Source: Isochrysis galbana
Lineage: Eukaryota > Haptophyta > Isochrysidales > Isochrysidaceae
DNA length: 64,000 nucleotides
Direction of reading: 5' to 3'
Assembly (NCBI GenBank): GCA_018136815.1
Contig: CM030935.1
Location: 4,973,691 to 5,037,690 of the forward strand
The notes beneath the pieces are model-generated. The model had not been told where the DNA came from. It did not search any database and saw only the letters and a program-made list of their open reading frames with translations. Shown piece by piece: positions 53,057 through 64,000 of the stretch (within the stretch, counting starts at the first letter, position 1; each line of letters opens with the position of its first letter). A program made the position numbers and the translations under genes.

Positions 53057-53841
53057 CAGCTATCTATTGGCCCTATTCTGCGCGGGCCGTGCGGGACACA
53101 CGCGAGTCGCTCGGTGTGGCCCCCTCGCACACGCCCCCCAGTGAGCGGGCAGGCTTGTTACTTTCTTGCGACATGCAGACATTTCATTTTCTTTGCATGA
53201 GGAGCTGCCGCAATGTGGCAGCGACTCTCCGAACCGCAGCATCATCTAGGGCCGACGCGAACTCTAGCAGGTCGTAATAGCTCGAGCCTCTCCGGCGTCG
53301 GATACCGGTACGCTCTGCGCGCGCCACTTCCTGTACATGGTGGTTTTACCTCGAGAACGTCCTCGTGCAACTTACTTGTGGCTCGCATAAATTGCCTTCG
53401 CAAACTTGCTCACCATCCGAGAGTACGGTGGCAGGCAAACTGTGAGATCAGTCTCGTCCATGCGAAATCTAGATAGTATTGGTGTTGATTTGCTGGAGGT
53501 TCGCTCGTATTGTCTCCTGGCCCGCCAAGGCGACCCGTCTGCTCATCGCGAGTGCCACACTTGGTGGGCCATCACCCTCGACATGTCGTGTGCACCTCAT
53601 CGGTGGATTTCTTTTACTCTTACTTGACCTCTTCCAGCTCTTCTTCATCATGATGCACAGACATTGCTATTTGAGGATGGACATCTTTTTGAGGAGTGTG
53701 GACATGCGACGTGCATTCCACGGCGGCAACGGGCGACCTAAGGGTTGTCACGTTTGTAGTATTACTAGCAGTAGTATGTGTTTTGCCTTTCTTCACTCAT
53801 CCTTTGGCATCTCTCTCATTAATTTAAAAAAATTCTGAATC
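53057..53841. other. Intergenic, possible decayed element
   Basis: Frames at 53213-53830 have no clear motifs. The sequence leads directly into a LINE 3' end at 53842, so it may be decayed retroelement sequence. Confidence 0.35.
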
Positions 53842-54115
53842 ATGAACACGAACCTGAAGCTGATAGCGCGAGCGCTCGGAATGGCAGAGCGACTTGCCTA
53901 AACGTACCCGCCCTCGCTGCGGACCGTTTCCCACGCCCGTCAAACACCCAGCATAGAGACACACCGGACCTCAGGGGCCCGGCGCCCATCGCAAGGAGGC
54001 ATAGCACAACAGCCGGTAGCCCGTTGGCGGAAAAGAATGAGAATGATAAGCCATCGGGGACCGGTACACACCGCTTGCCACTGGAAACCCACTACACCCA
54101 GCCCCTAAACGAGCC
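53842..54115 (+). mobile_element. LINE 3'-end fragment
   Basis: MNTNLKLIARALGMAERLA then TAA (53899-53901) matches the end of the LINE at 25991 (MSTNLSLVAEALNIAERLA). The following 200 bases share AGCCGGTAGCCC, the CCACTGGA block and ACACCCAGCCCCTA with its 3' UTR (25992-26195). Confidence 0.8.
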
Positions 54116-54260
54116 TCAGCCGGAGATCATAAACCCCAGCCGGAGACCATAAACAGCTACATTGTCATTGCCAAAGTTGCATTTGTCAATGCGATTGTTA
54201 ATTGTCTAGGAACAAGTAATGGCACACACACTCACTCTCATAAACATAGGGGATAGGCTA

Positions 54261-54419
54261 CTACAGCTGCTTGGCGCCCCACAGTTTGGCCACCGCCGCC
54301 TCCTCTGTCTTCCGCCTGCGGCTTCGCACCTGCGCTCGCATCTCCGCCTCCGCTTCTTCTTCAGCCAAGGCGGCATGGCTCGACTCGTATGTGACGCGGA
54401 GCCGCGCCATGGTCGTGGT
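54261..54419 (-). CDS. Putative last exon, charged helical C-terminus
   Basis: On the minus strand, after a possible acceptor (TTGGCGCAG), the frame reads TTTMARLRVTYESSHAALAE, then EEAEAEMRAQVRSRRRKTEE and AAVAKLWGAKQL before a TAG stop. The highly charged helical character looks like a real coiled-coil C-terminus. The family is not recognised and upstream exons (54420-54810) were not resolved. Confidence 0.35.
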   Translation of the reverse strand, partial: TTTMARLRVTYESSHAALAEEEAEAEMRAQVRSRRRKTEEAAVAKLWGAKQL

Positions 54420-54759
54420 CTGCGCCAACCAAGAGCGCGGCAGAGAGCCTCCAGCGAGCGGGGAATCGGGAGCTCTACACAGTTGACATCCATCTTGTGA
54501 ATCGCACCTCTTTGGCGAGTTATGACGACACTGCGATCTCTCAAGTCATGCTCACACGCATGCTGCAGCTCATTCACACGCTTGCGGGTGGAGTGATGGT
54601 GACTGGGGCGAAATGCGTCCTGGAGTCTCGTGGGGAATCGCTTGCCTTTTGCTTTGCAGCAAACGGCGTTGAAACCGTGTGAAGTCTTTCGTCTTTCTTC
54701 AGACGTCGCTATCCGCCCGGTGTGCTGGCTATGGGCGTGCAAGGGCGGACGTCGGCAGT

Positions 54760-55120
54760 CTGACGCCCACGTGGTTGCATTCTTCAACTCGGGCAGCGGG
54801 CATGGTTGCATTCTTCAACAAGGGCGGGATGATCGTTGAAGGTGTGACAAAAAAGGGAACCACATGGTGGGTGTGACAAAAAGGGAACCTCGGGTTGTTC
54901 ATGCGCGCGGCCAACGTTGCCTTCGCTTGCTTCGTCGGTGAGCAGCAGAAAGGCGCCACACCTTAAATTTCCACAATAGAAAGAAAAGCAGTGTTCATGT
55001 TCATTTCTTTTTGCGCGCGGCCAACATTGCCTTCGCTTCGTTCGTCGGTGAGCAGCATCTTGTCTGTTTTGGAAAGGCGCCACACCTTAAATTTCCACAA
55101 TAGAAAGAAAAGCAGCAGGG
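54760..55120. repeat. Nested local tandem duplications
   Basis: GGTTGCATTCTTCAAC occurs twice (54774, 54804). GGTGTGACAAAAA.GGGAACC occurs twice (54840, 54872). A block of about 105 bases (GCGCGCGGCCAAC, TTCGTCGGTGAGCAGCA, AAAGGCGCCACACCTTAAAT) occurs at 54903-54995 and 55013-55115. Confidence 0.85.
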
Positions 55121-55255
55121 TCAGTGCGACCCCCACTCCAGCTCCAACTCCGAGTTAGTTAGGGGCCAAGTTGAGGCGCAAACTAGGAGGGAGGCGAGGG
55201 CGCCCCCGTCAATAACACAATCTCAAAAAAAATTACTTTCTTTGCATACTGTAAG

Positions 55256-55573
55256 ATGTGGGTCTACGCCCGTCATAGCTTATTCGACGATGGTCCCTAC
55301 GACGTCGTCCCCTTGATGAGTCTCTTGGGTGGCATCACCTTCTGGTTTCTCGTTAGTGCTTCATACGCAGCAGTCATCGCGTCGACGGATGGCCCCACGC
55401 GGATCTGGATCGCGGTCGGGGTGGTCTTCGCGCTATTTATTCTTCTCCTCTTGGTACTGTGGAAGACAAAGTATTTTCGCTTTTACAAGACGGAGAAAAT
55501 GAAACTGACCTTCGATGCGGAGGCGATATTGAAACGGGAGGCACAAACGAAACACAAGACGTCTTCCGCTTGA
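55256..55573 (+). CDS. Small two-helix membrane protein, hypothetical
   Basis: A 105-residue frame, MWVYARHSLFDDGPYD. Two hydrophobic segments (about 22-43, LLGGITFWFLVSASYAAVIA; and 50-70, IWIAVGVVFALFILLLLVLW) are followed by a basic, hydrophilic tail (KTKYFRFYKTEKMK). No family recognised. Single exon, no neighbour in common orientation. It could encode a real small membrane protein; hydrophobic pattern and normal codon mix argue for coding. Confidence 0.45.
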   Translation: MWVYARHSLFDDGPYDVVPLMSLLGGITFWFLVSASYAAVIASTDGPTRIWIAVGVVFALFILLLLVLWKTKYFRFYKTEKMKLTFDAEAILKREAQTKHKTSSA

Positions 55574-56097
55574 TGGGTCCCCGTGTTTATGTTTGTTTGC
55601 GCGCGGTCAACCCCCGAGTTAGGGGCGAAGTTAGGGGTCAGTAGAAATTATATACCTAAAAAGCCGGGAGGCTCCCTCTCTCGGGAGGCAGCGGTAGGGT
55701 GCGCGCGACAGCGCCGTTCGTCTCAGCCGCAACCTCAGTGGGTGGGGGAAGGAAGGGGAGGACGGCGGAAATAGGTGGTTGGTGGGCGGCGGCGACTCAG
55801 ATGGCGAGAACAGGGGCGGTGCGCTGAGCAGCCAGGTGCAGGTCAGGTGGCGGCTGGAGGAGCGGCAAGCGTCGGTGAGAGCCAAAGGTGGTGGGGCTGG
55901 GAACGAAGAGGGAGGGCGGTCGGTACGGCGCGCCAGCACCGCACAGAGGTGGAGCGCCGGCTTTCATTGGAAGAGGGCGGCAGGGTCGGCGCGGCCACTG
56001 ACAAGTTGGCAGAGTTGGTCGCTGGCCGCACCTGTCACCGGCGTTACACAACGGGAGTTCGGGGTGTTTTATCCATTTTAACCTGCGCCCGGTGCGC
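55574..56097. other. Spacer upstream of a LINE fragment
   Basis: GA/GGGA-biased sequence at 55740-55960; no supported gene. Confidence 0.4.
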
Positions 56098-56486
56098 GCG
56101 TTAGTCCACATTATCTTGTCGACGGCTCTTTTGATGGCCGTATGGAACCATTTGGGGGCCGCTAGCGTTTGAAGCCTGTATCTCGGGATAGAGTATATTA
56201 GGAAGTTGGCTACTTTCGTTTTACCGTGTATCGAAAGGGCATTCGTGAGCGGCATGTCTATAGTGACCTTCTTTTCTATTTTGTCGACTAATTTTCTCCA
56301 AAAGCCCTTAGTGGCTTGCGCCCCTCCCAGGGGGACTCCTAATATAGTTGCGTATTCGCTCCCCTTTAGCCATTTGTATCTTCTAAATCTGACGGGGGGG
56401 CGTTTCCTCTTTAGGGATCCCATCCTCAGTCCCTCGAATTTTTGGTCGTTCGGTTTACCACATGAGGCCGCTGCATATCTTTCCAC
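56098..56486 (-). mobile_element. LINE RT-distal fragment
   Basis: Minus-strand frame YATILGVPLGGAQ, FWRKLVDKIEKKVTIDMPLT and LSIHGKTKVANFLIYSIPRY matches the region after the RT palm in non-LTR elements (typically lGvplG...kW...i...l..W). It has no zinc finger or endonuclease and is a fragment. Confidence 0.75.
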
Positions 56487-57028
56487 CCATTCGAGGGATC
56501 GTGCGCCCTTGCCCTGTCTAGCCTGCTACCAGCAGCTGCGCGCTCCCCGCTCCTCCAAAAACCTCGTCCCTCCAGCCCTCTTCTCTACCACAGACACAGC
56601 TACTCTCTAGAAGTACCAACTCTCTAGGAGCACCACGCGCCTAGAAAGTTGAGGCGCATACACGTTGAGAGGCTAGCGCAACGAGCACAAAAATGTCTAT
56701 CCATCGCACAATGATAGCCCGAGGCGCACCAACCGCGGGCACCTGCCCCAAGATGAGGGAAAGATCGGAACTGGACGACGTGTTGCGGGTGGGTGGGAGG
56801 AGAACATGCTAGACGGCGACCAAGCGTGAGGTCACCGGCAGAAAAGGGCCAAGGAGCCCAATTCCATTGGCGCATATACCGACCCCCCCTCGCCGACATG
56901 ACACCAACTTGCCGACTACTGGGAGCCGGTTCCGCCCGCCTGTCATCCGCCGGCATCGTGGAGGCGCTCCCACCCTTGCGGGACGGCGCGCATCCTCGCG
57001 ACCACGAGAATATAATTGGTGCGTGCTC
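56487..57028. other. Intergenic 3' flank of MNS1
   Basis: No supported gene or repeat; frames here overlap the MNS1 complement. Confidence 0.4.
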
Positions 57029-59597
57029 TCACCCCCGCCTGAAGAGCGCGACATCATCCTCCGAGCGCAGCACGCCCTTCGGGAGATGTTCGAGGCCAAG
57101 GTGTTGCGCAGCGGCCGCGAGCATGCGCTTTCGCTCATCCTCGATGATAGCGTTGCGGATCTCGGCCACCTTTGCGCTGTCCATCTGCTCGCGCACCTCC
57201 GCCTGCCGCGCCTCCTCGAACACGGCGCGCCGCTGCTCGAGCAGCGCCTCAATCTCGCGACGATGCTCCATCTGGCGCTGACGGCGCTTTTGCGCATTGA
57301 GTTGGTCGATCCGGTCGTCCTCGGCGAATTTCTCCATCATCGCCGCGCGGAAGGCGTCCTCCTCCTTCTTCTGGTCCTCGCGCGCGATTGCCTTGAGCTG
57401 GCGCTGGTACTCGTTGGCGAGCGCCACCTCGAGCCGCTGCCGCACCGCGCGCTCCATGCGCTCCCGGTCCTGCGCAATCTGCTTCTCCTCTGCCTCGCGG
57501 GCGAGCAGCTCGTTGCGCAGGTTCTCCATCTCCTCCTTCTCGGCGGCCTCACGCGCCATGCCCTTGGTCATCGCCTCGAGCGCCTCATCGCGCGCGTTCT
57601 GCGACTTCTCCTTTGCGAGGCGCGCCTGCAGGGCAGCCAACGGGTGGTAGGTGAGCGACGGCCAGCGCGCTGGCGCACAGCGGGCTGGCGCACAGCGGGC
57701 TGGCGCACAGCGGGCTGGCGGCATTGTACCTGGGTCTCCCTCTCCATGACAGCGAGCGCATACTTGCGAATCTCCTCGTTCTCTCTTTCGAGCTCCGCGA
57801 CACGCTCCGCCTTGAGGCGCTCCTGCGCCTCGATGAACTCGGCGATGTAGGTGCGCGTCTGTGCCTCCTTGGCGGCGCGCGCCTGCGCCTCCGCTTGTTC
57901 TTCCTCCAAAATCTTGTTGACCACCTGCGTGGAGTGGCGACCGTGGGGCAATCCTGGGCTCAGACTCGGCGCCGAGGGTGGCGACGCGAGTGCCAGCAGG
58001 ACTGGTCTACACCAGGTGATGAGGCGTGCGCGCCGCGCACCTGATCAACCATCGCCTTCTCTTTGAGGAACTCCTCGTATGCCTGGCGCTTTAGCTGCTC
58101 CTTGACGGCCATCTGCTCGTCTAAGCCCGCTTTCATGGCCTTGCCATCCTGCTGCCGGAGGTACTCACGGAACGCTTCCGCCTGCAGGCCACGCTGCCGC
58201 TCCTCCTCCATCGCCGCGGCAATTGCAGCTTCGCGAGCGTCCTGTGGCAGCATGGCAGGACTGTTCATTAACCGGACGGTTGCGCTTGACGATGGTGAAG
58301 CGCACTGACCAGCGCCCACCGCACTCGCCCGGCGCCGCGCGCACCTCCTGCGCGGCAAAGGCCGCCGACTCCTCCAGCTGCGCCTGCCTCTCCTTGTTCA
58401 AGTAAGCCGCCTTGAGCTTCGCCTCGAGCTCGCGCAACTCCTCACTTTGCTCGACCACGCGCGCCACATTCGCACGCTGGCGTAGCTGGTCAGCCCTGTG
58501 GATGGCAAAAAATAATGCAACAGTTGGTGGAGGGGGCACGCAGTACACCGCCGCGCACTGAGATCGTCCCCCATCTGGCTGTTGCATCGGCATACGTGAT
58601 GGCAGACAGGCTCCGCCGACACCCCTATGCGCATGTGGTCCCGGTCCGCCACGACCCGCTGGACAAGTGGCTGGCTGCGCACGACCCACTTGTGGCTGGC
58701 GAGCGCAGCGGCCAGCTTGGCGTCCTGCTCGCGCAGCTCCGCCTCGCGCGCCGCCGCCTGCTGCGCAGCCGCGATCTGCTGCAGCGTCATTTCCTCGCGC
58801 GCCGCCTCGCGAAACTCGCGGTTGATCCGCTTGACGGCGACTCGTTCATCCGAGCGCAGGTTCTACGTGGAAGAAGTGTGGGAGCGGGTGAGACCGAGGG
58901 AAACCAAGGACTAAAGCGGAAAAATTTAGGAGTGCGGGTCGCGGCGGACGGGTGGATCGACGCGAGGGATCGGCTAGGCTAGCCAGGAATGAGGCGGCAC
59001 GAGGTGCGCCAACGCCCTGCCTTTCCCACCTACCCAAACCGTGCGCCACCGCCATCGCGACGCATGAGCACCATCCCGCCAACCTACGCGCACTGTCTGT
59101 TCCCTCCCCCTCTGCCACGCCCTTCCCGACACCTCGGCCATTTTCCTTTTCCCTCTGAATATTCGCCCTCTCGCCTGTGACCGCTCGCGCTTCCCCCCCA
59201 CCTCTTGTCTCCGGCGAGGAGAGCAGCAGTAGCCCACCAAGTGAGTGAGCAGGCCTCTCTCTCTCTTGCCCCCCCTCTCCCTCTCCTCCCTCTCGCTCTT
59301 CCTCTCCCCTTCCCCCACGCGCACATCGCACGAGCACACCGCCGCCGCAGTCGGGGCGGAAGAGGGAGAGCGAGAGGGTGGTTTGTTCGGGCGTAAGGGG
59401 ACGCGCCCTGGTTCTCTCTCTCTCTTTTTGACTCTCTCTCTCGGACTCTCTCTCTCTCTCTCTCTCACTCACACACACACCTCTCCGAAGCTCTTGCTCT
59501 GCTGGAGCTGTTGGGAGAGGCTGCGAGTCAAATCCTCTCGCTCTCTCTGCTTCTGTAGCTTGTGCTCGTAGGAGAGGGCCGAGTGATGATGGACCAT
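57029..59597 (-). CDS. MNS1: Ciliary coiled-coil protein MNS1
   Basis: Six exons on the minus strand keep frame: 59597-59481, 58862-58690, 58495-58345, 58241-58041, 57924-57730, 57625-57029 (1434 nt, 477 residues; human MNS1 has 495), all GT-AG. The protein is almost entirely charged coiled coil: SYEHKLQKQREREDL near the start, EREDLTRSLSQQLQQSKSFG, FREYLRQQDGKAMKAGLDEQ, LKEKAMVDQVVNKILEEEQ, then RNAIIEDERKRMLAAAAQHL and LGLEHLPKGVLRSEDDVALF at the C-terminus. The final LPKG-V segment with its preceding IIEDER is the MNS1 signature of the trichohyalin-plectin-homology family. MNS1 is a microtubule inner protein of motile cilia, so the organism builds a motile flagellum. Intron 5 contains a 15-bp minisatellite (57662-57722); intron 1 holds CT/GA repeats. 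Confidence 0.88.
57662..57722. repeat. 15-bp minisatellite in MNS1 intron 5
   Basis: Three to four copies of GCGGGCTGGCGCACA in tandem, entirely within the 104-nt intron between exons 5 and 6. Confidence 0.9.
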
Positions 59598-60195
59598 CGG
59601 CGAGAGGGAGGGGGGGAGGAACGGGGGGAGGCGACCGAAGGAGAGGGGAGGGGAGGAAAGGGAGGAGAGGGAGAGGGAGCTGGGTACAGAAGAGAGTGAG
59701 GGCGAGAAAAGAAAGAAGCGAGGGGCGGAAGGGGGGGGAGCGGGACGCGGACGAGTGGTGAGAGAGAGAGAGTGAGGAGGAGCGAGGGCGAAAAGGAGAG
59801 ATTGGAGAAGAGAAAGTCGAAAAGGGGTGAATATCAACCGCTTGTGGGGTGGAGCGGGCGAGAGAGTGAGGGAGAGAGAGAGAGAGAGGCGAAGAGAGCG
59901 CGGGCTGCAACGGATGGGCGGCAGTTGACCGGAGAAGAGACTTTTGCGCTCTCGCGCTCGCCTCCCTATTCCTATCGCCTATCGCCTATTCTCTATTATT
60001 GCCTAGAGATAGATATATCCTATTGATAGCCTGGTCACTCACTAGGGGGGTGCGGAGGGCACCATCTGTAATGGGCAAACGAAGGCCTAAATAAGCTTCC
60101 TATATGTTCCGGTGTGGGAGATCCGCAAAAAAACCCGGGGTCTTCCGAAAAAATTTTCGAAAAATACCCGCCGATTTCAGGCCTCTGACCTCTGA
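59598..60195. other. 5' flank of MNS1, GA-rich, to gap
   Basis: GGGGAG and GAGAGA repeats dominate 59610-59900. Nothing else recognised up to the gap at 60196. Confidence 0.5.
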
Positions 60196-60295
60196 NNNNN
60201 NNNNNNNNNNNNNNNNNNNNNNNNNNNNNNNNNNNNNNNNNNNNNNNNNNNNNNNNNNNNNNNNNNNNNNNNNNNNNNNNNNNNNNNNNNNNNNN
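60196..60295. other. Assembly gap (100 N)
   Basis: Exactly 100 N; flanks do not match each other. Confidence 0.99.
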
Positions 60296-60749
60296 AAGCG
60301 CGCACCAGGCTCTTGACACACAAAAAAAACGATCGCTTTCAAAGGAATTCGATCAATTTTCTTTGGAGGGAAAAACCAACATGGGATATCAGGAGATATC
60401 GTGATTTCAACGATATATCCACCCTGCCCCAAATCGAGTGAATGGAGTCAGACCACGTGTGTGTTTCAACATGTGAAGGGTCAAGTTGACTCAAGTAACC
60501 TCCAGGTGACAATGAAAGGTGTCAGCAGGGATGGGGATAATTGAACGCTTTTGGTCTCGATTAATCATCGGCAGTTTTGAAACTACTAATCAGCAGTTTT
60601 GAAAACTACCCTATTAATCGCGATTCCTAGCCCTGATCCAAGCGAAGCTTTTGACCGAGAACAAGAACTAGAGAAAGCAGAGAATTATAACGATAAGTAC
60701 CGAGCGACGAAGAGCGAAAAGAAGCCTACGAGTGTCGATTCGCGAATGC

Positions 60750-61659
<910 letters not shown>

Positions 61660-63528
61660 ATGCCGCCGCTCCCGCTCGTCCTGCTGCTTCTTCTAAGCGT
61701 GGGGATCTCTTGCGGCCGGCAGCGTTTGCTCAACGATGAGAAGAAAGGGGAGAGGGAGGTGCGGAGGCTGACACACGCGGTGCGCAGGGCGTCGGCGGAA
61801 TCGGCAGGCACCAGGAGATCGGGCAAGGGGCCGCTCGGCTCGTGGGAGGTCCGCGGAGGCGCTGAGCACCAGAGGAGAGGGGGGGGAAGAGGCGGCGCCA
61901 GCGCGGCACGCTGAGAGGCGATCCTCACCTCCACATGCGCGCGGCCGTCCAGCCTGGGCGAGGCGGGCAGGAGGCATATCTCTGAGCTCTTACGGCGCAT
62001 GGTGGGGCTAGATTGTGTGCTGACGCCCCTTCTGGCGCGATGACCGGTCTTCCGCCCCGTCATGCTCAGGTGACGAGCGACGAGCCGATGCACAAGGTGG
62101 TGTGCGACGGGCGCCCCTGCCGGCCAGGAGAGGGCAACCTACGCGGGTACGAGATGTGGAAGCAGCCATACGCACCGCTCGACGAGAAGACCCTGCAGGG
62201 ACTCTCGAAGAAGCCGATCCACGGGCCGCGTGGTGACTACTACGCCGAGCTCGTGCAGCGCGGGATGGAGCGGGCCAAGCCGGGCCACTTCATTGCATTC
62301 GCCGCGGCCGACTTTGACTACCGCTACTTTGCGCTCAACTGGCACATGTCGGCCAAAAGGGCGAGTCTCGGCTCGTCAGCCATCCTGTACGCGCTGGACA
62401 GTCCCGCCTATGACTTTCTCGCGGGACACCTGGGCAGAGCTGTCGTCAATGGCACAGCTACCACAGAAATGTGGGAGCGCACGAGGTTGATGCGGCACAT
62501 CCAGCGCGCGCTCGCCGAGAGACACATGGCGGCAGGTGCGTCGTTATTGGGCCCTCTTCGCCACGCCAACGGCCGACCCGCCCTTGTCGCGCCGCCCGCC
62601 CTCACGGCACGCAGTTTGGCCACGAAGCGCTTGTGCGCCAGGCGTTGTGCGGCGCAATCACACTGCCCCCTACTGGCATGCTTGCAGCGGCGCTTGTGGC
62701 CGGCGGCCTGGACGTGCTGTTGTGTGACACCTCCGAGGTGTTCCTGGCCGACCCGCGTCCGGCGCTCATCTCTGCACTGCACGCCACGAGCGCGGACATA
62801 CTGACCGCGCGCAACTGCGGCGACAAGACGTATGGCTGCATGCCTCGTTGGAACTTCCAGCTGTTCCGTGGCGGCACAGGGCGGAAGGAGCTCGTTGTCA
62901 GTTTCATCGAGGCGGGGATCGATCGTGGGATGGTCGACTTCTATTTGCGATGGTGGACGGGCACACACTGCATATTCACAGGTAAGCGGTTTCAGATGCG
63001 GCGAACGTGTGAGCCCGCGACCCACACTCATTGGGCGGACAGGCCATTTTCTTTGTGTTACGCGCTTCAATCACCCGCCACGGCGTGCACTCGCGTGGCA
63101 AGATCGCCAGAGTTGGCCCCGACATGCCAATACGCGGCCGCGCTTCCTCCCTCGTTCTGGTAGGCTACACCAAGTCCTTCCTCGACGCATCTCCCCAGCT
63201 CGAGGACGGCCTCACTGCGGAATTGATGTTGGCGGACCGCAACCGGACGGCCGTGTTCAAGCTCACAAACAAAAAGTGGTGCCCCACTGGAGCCAACGAC
63301 GCTGCCGGCGCGGATTCCCGCGTGTGCATGCGCATCGCGTTGCTTCCGCATAACACTTTCCCGGCGACGAATAATTTTGTGAACGATCGTGCACATGCGC
63401 TAATTGGAAGGCTGGATAAACCACCGCCCACACCGTTCCATCGGCTTCGACTAGATAGGTATGATGAGTTTGATCTGGGCGGACTCGAGAAGAGGATGAA
63501 GGATGGCGGCCTCTGGTTCCTCAGCTGA
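61660..63528 (+). CDS. Secretory glycosyltransferase, nucleotide-sugar type (GT77-like)
   Basis: Four exons keep frame: 61660-61758, 62070-62535, 62688-62981, 63164-63528 (1224 nt, 407 residues), all GT-AG. Exon 1 is a signal peptide or anchor (MPPLPLVLLLLLSVGISCG). The core has LVAGGLDVLLCDTSEVFLAD and PRPAL: a hydrophobic strand, an acidic Asp-x-Ser-Glu triad in place of the usual DxD, then a FLxDP motif, as in the nucleotide-diphospho-sugar transferase family (GT77, PF03407-like). ADILTARNCGDK, PRWNFQLFRGG and IALLPHNTFPATNNF are further family-like segments. It probably acts in the Golgi or ER on a glycan; donor and acceptor are unknown. Exon junctions 2/3 and 3/4 were chosen over nearer AGs because only these hold the frame. 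Confidence 0.7.
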
Positions 63529-63937
63529 GTAGTGGCCAAGGAGGGAGAGGAGGGTCCGTCTACTAGGCTGGGCAAGATCGTGGGCGATGACGGTTACAGT
63601 GCGGTGTGTACCCAACCCAATCCTCCTAGCTGGAGGCACGCGTACGCACCTACACCTTGAGCTTGGAGCTGTAATCAAGAATGGCGGGCAAGGCGAGCGT
63701 TGGGTCGCGGGCATCGCTCGTAAGAATGAATTGCACAAGCGAAGTTCAACGGTCCTGATGGCGTCGTCTTGGTTTGTGTCAGTCGGGTCCGCGTGCGCGC
63801 TCTTTCTGATTCGTTGTTTGGTGCATGATTATCCGTGGTTGTCGCGCGCCTTGCCTCGGTTGGTGACTCATGTAAGTGGTATGTGACCGGCGATCTCGTG
63901 GCCAACCGGTGCCGCCATTGGCCAGAAAAGTTATCTC

Positions 63938-64000
<63 letters not shown>
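63529..64000. other. 3' flank and terminal (CT)n microsatellite
   Basis: 63529-63930 has short frames without motifs. From 63933 the window ends in almost pure CT repeats. Confidence 0.7.

Noticed and set aside
56867..57850. 327-codon plus-strand ORF
   Set aside because: Antisense of the MNS1 coiled coil; its Leu/Arg/His pattern is the complement of Glu/Arg/Lys codons.
62536..63163. Glycosyltransferase exons starting at 62615 and 63043
   Set aside because: These nearer acceptors put the next exon out of frame. Acceptors at 62687 and 63163 restore frame and have better pyrimidine tracts.

Overview
This is nuclear DNA of a eukaryote, most likely a flagellated alga with a complex (secondary) plastid; a haptophyte-like organism would fit, but the sequence does not prove the lineage. 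The reasons are spliced introns, GC-rich coding sequence, a CCCTAA/TTAGGG telomere, a ciliary MNS1 gene, and a thylakoid rubredoxin whose reconstructed N-terminus looks like a signal peptide plus transit peptide. I see no rRNA, convincing tRNA, CRISPR or prokaryotic operon. Four runs of exactly 100 N mark scaffold joins.

Layout, left to right. 1-6940: repeats around a two-RRM nucleolar-type protein gene (2040-3677, -). 6941-8206 (-): secretory-pathway sulfotransferase. 10369-11600: a LINE 3' fragment split by a complete 822-bp element with hAT hallmarks. 12526-13380 (-): unknown gene. 15397-16232 (+): ribosomal protein eL33 with four exons, the first only an ATG. 18139-20117 (-): rubredoxin RBD1. 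22190-23275: telomere directly after a gap, so the sequence to the left probably belongs to another chromosome end. 23276-26265: subtelomeric minisatellites and LINE pieces. 26531-29243 (-): PAF1. 30371-30560: MITE with perfect 8-bp target duplication. 32391-33458 (-): Rsa3-like ribosome assembly factor. 34499-36463 (-): LINE that has lost its reverse transcriptase. 37031-37213 (+): chromodomain exon. 37756-41821 (-): VPS41. 42785-44149 (+): an open frame that joins pieces of three transposon families. 45581-46819 (-): seven-helix receptor. 51793-53056 (+): LOV-like protein without the photoactive cysteine. 57029-59597 (-): MNS1. 61660-63528 (+): secretory glycosyltransferase.

The host genes are unrelated housekeeping and signalling genes (ribosome biogenesis, transcription elongation, vacuolar tethering, cilium, plastid, Golgi); they do not form a cluster. 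All exon models below were assembled by hand and checked for reading-frame continuity and family alignment; none was tested against transcripts. Between genes lie long purine/pyrimidine tracts, microsatellites, tandem duplications and fragments of one recurrent non-LTR retrotransposon family with conserved 5' and 3' ends. The most unusual items are the telomere-at-gap misjoin, the nested hAT-in-LINE insertion, the tripartite transposon-derived ORF, the cysteine-less LOV protein and probable non-GT introns in VPS41.
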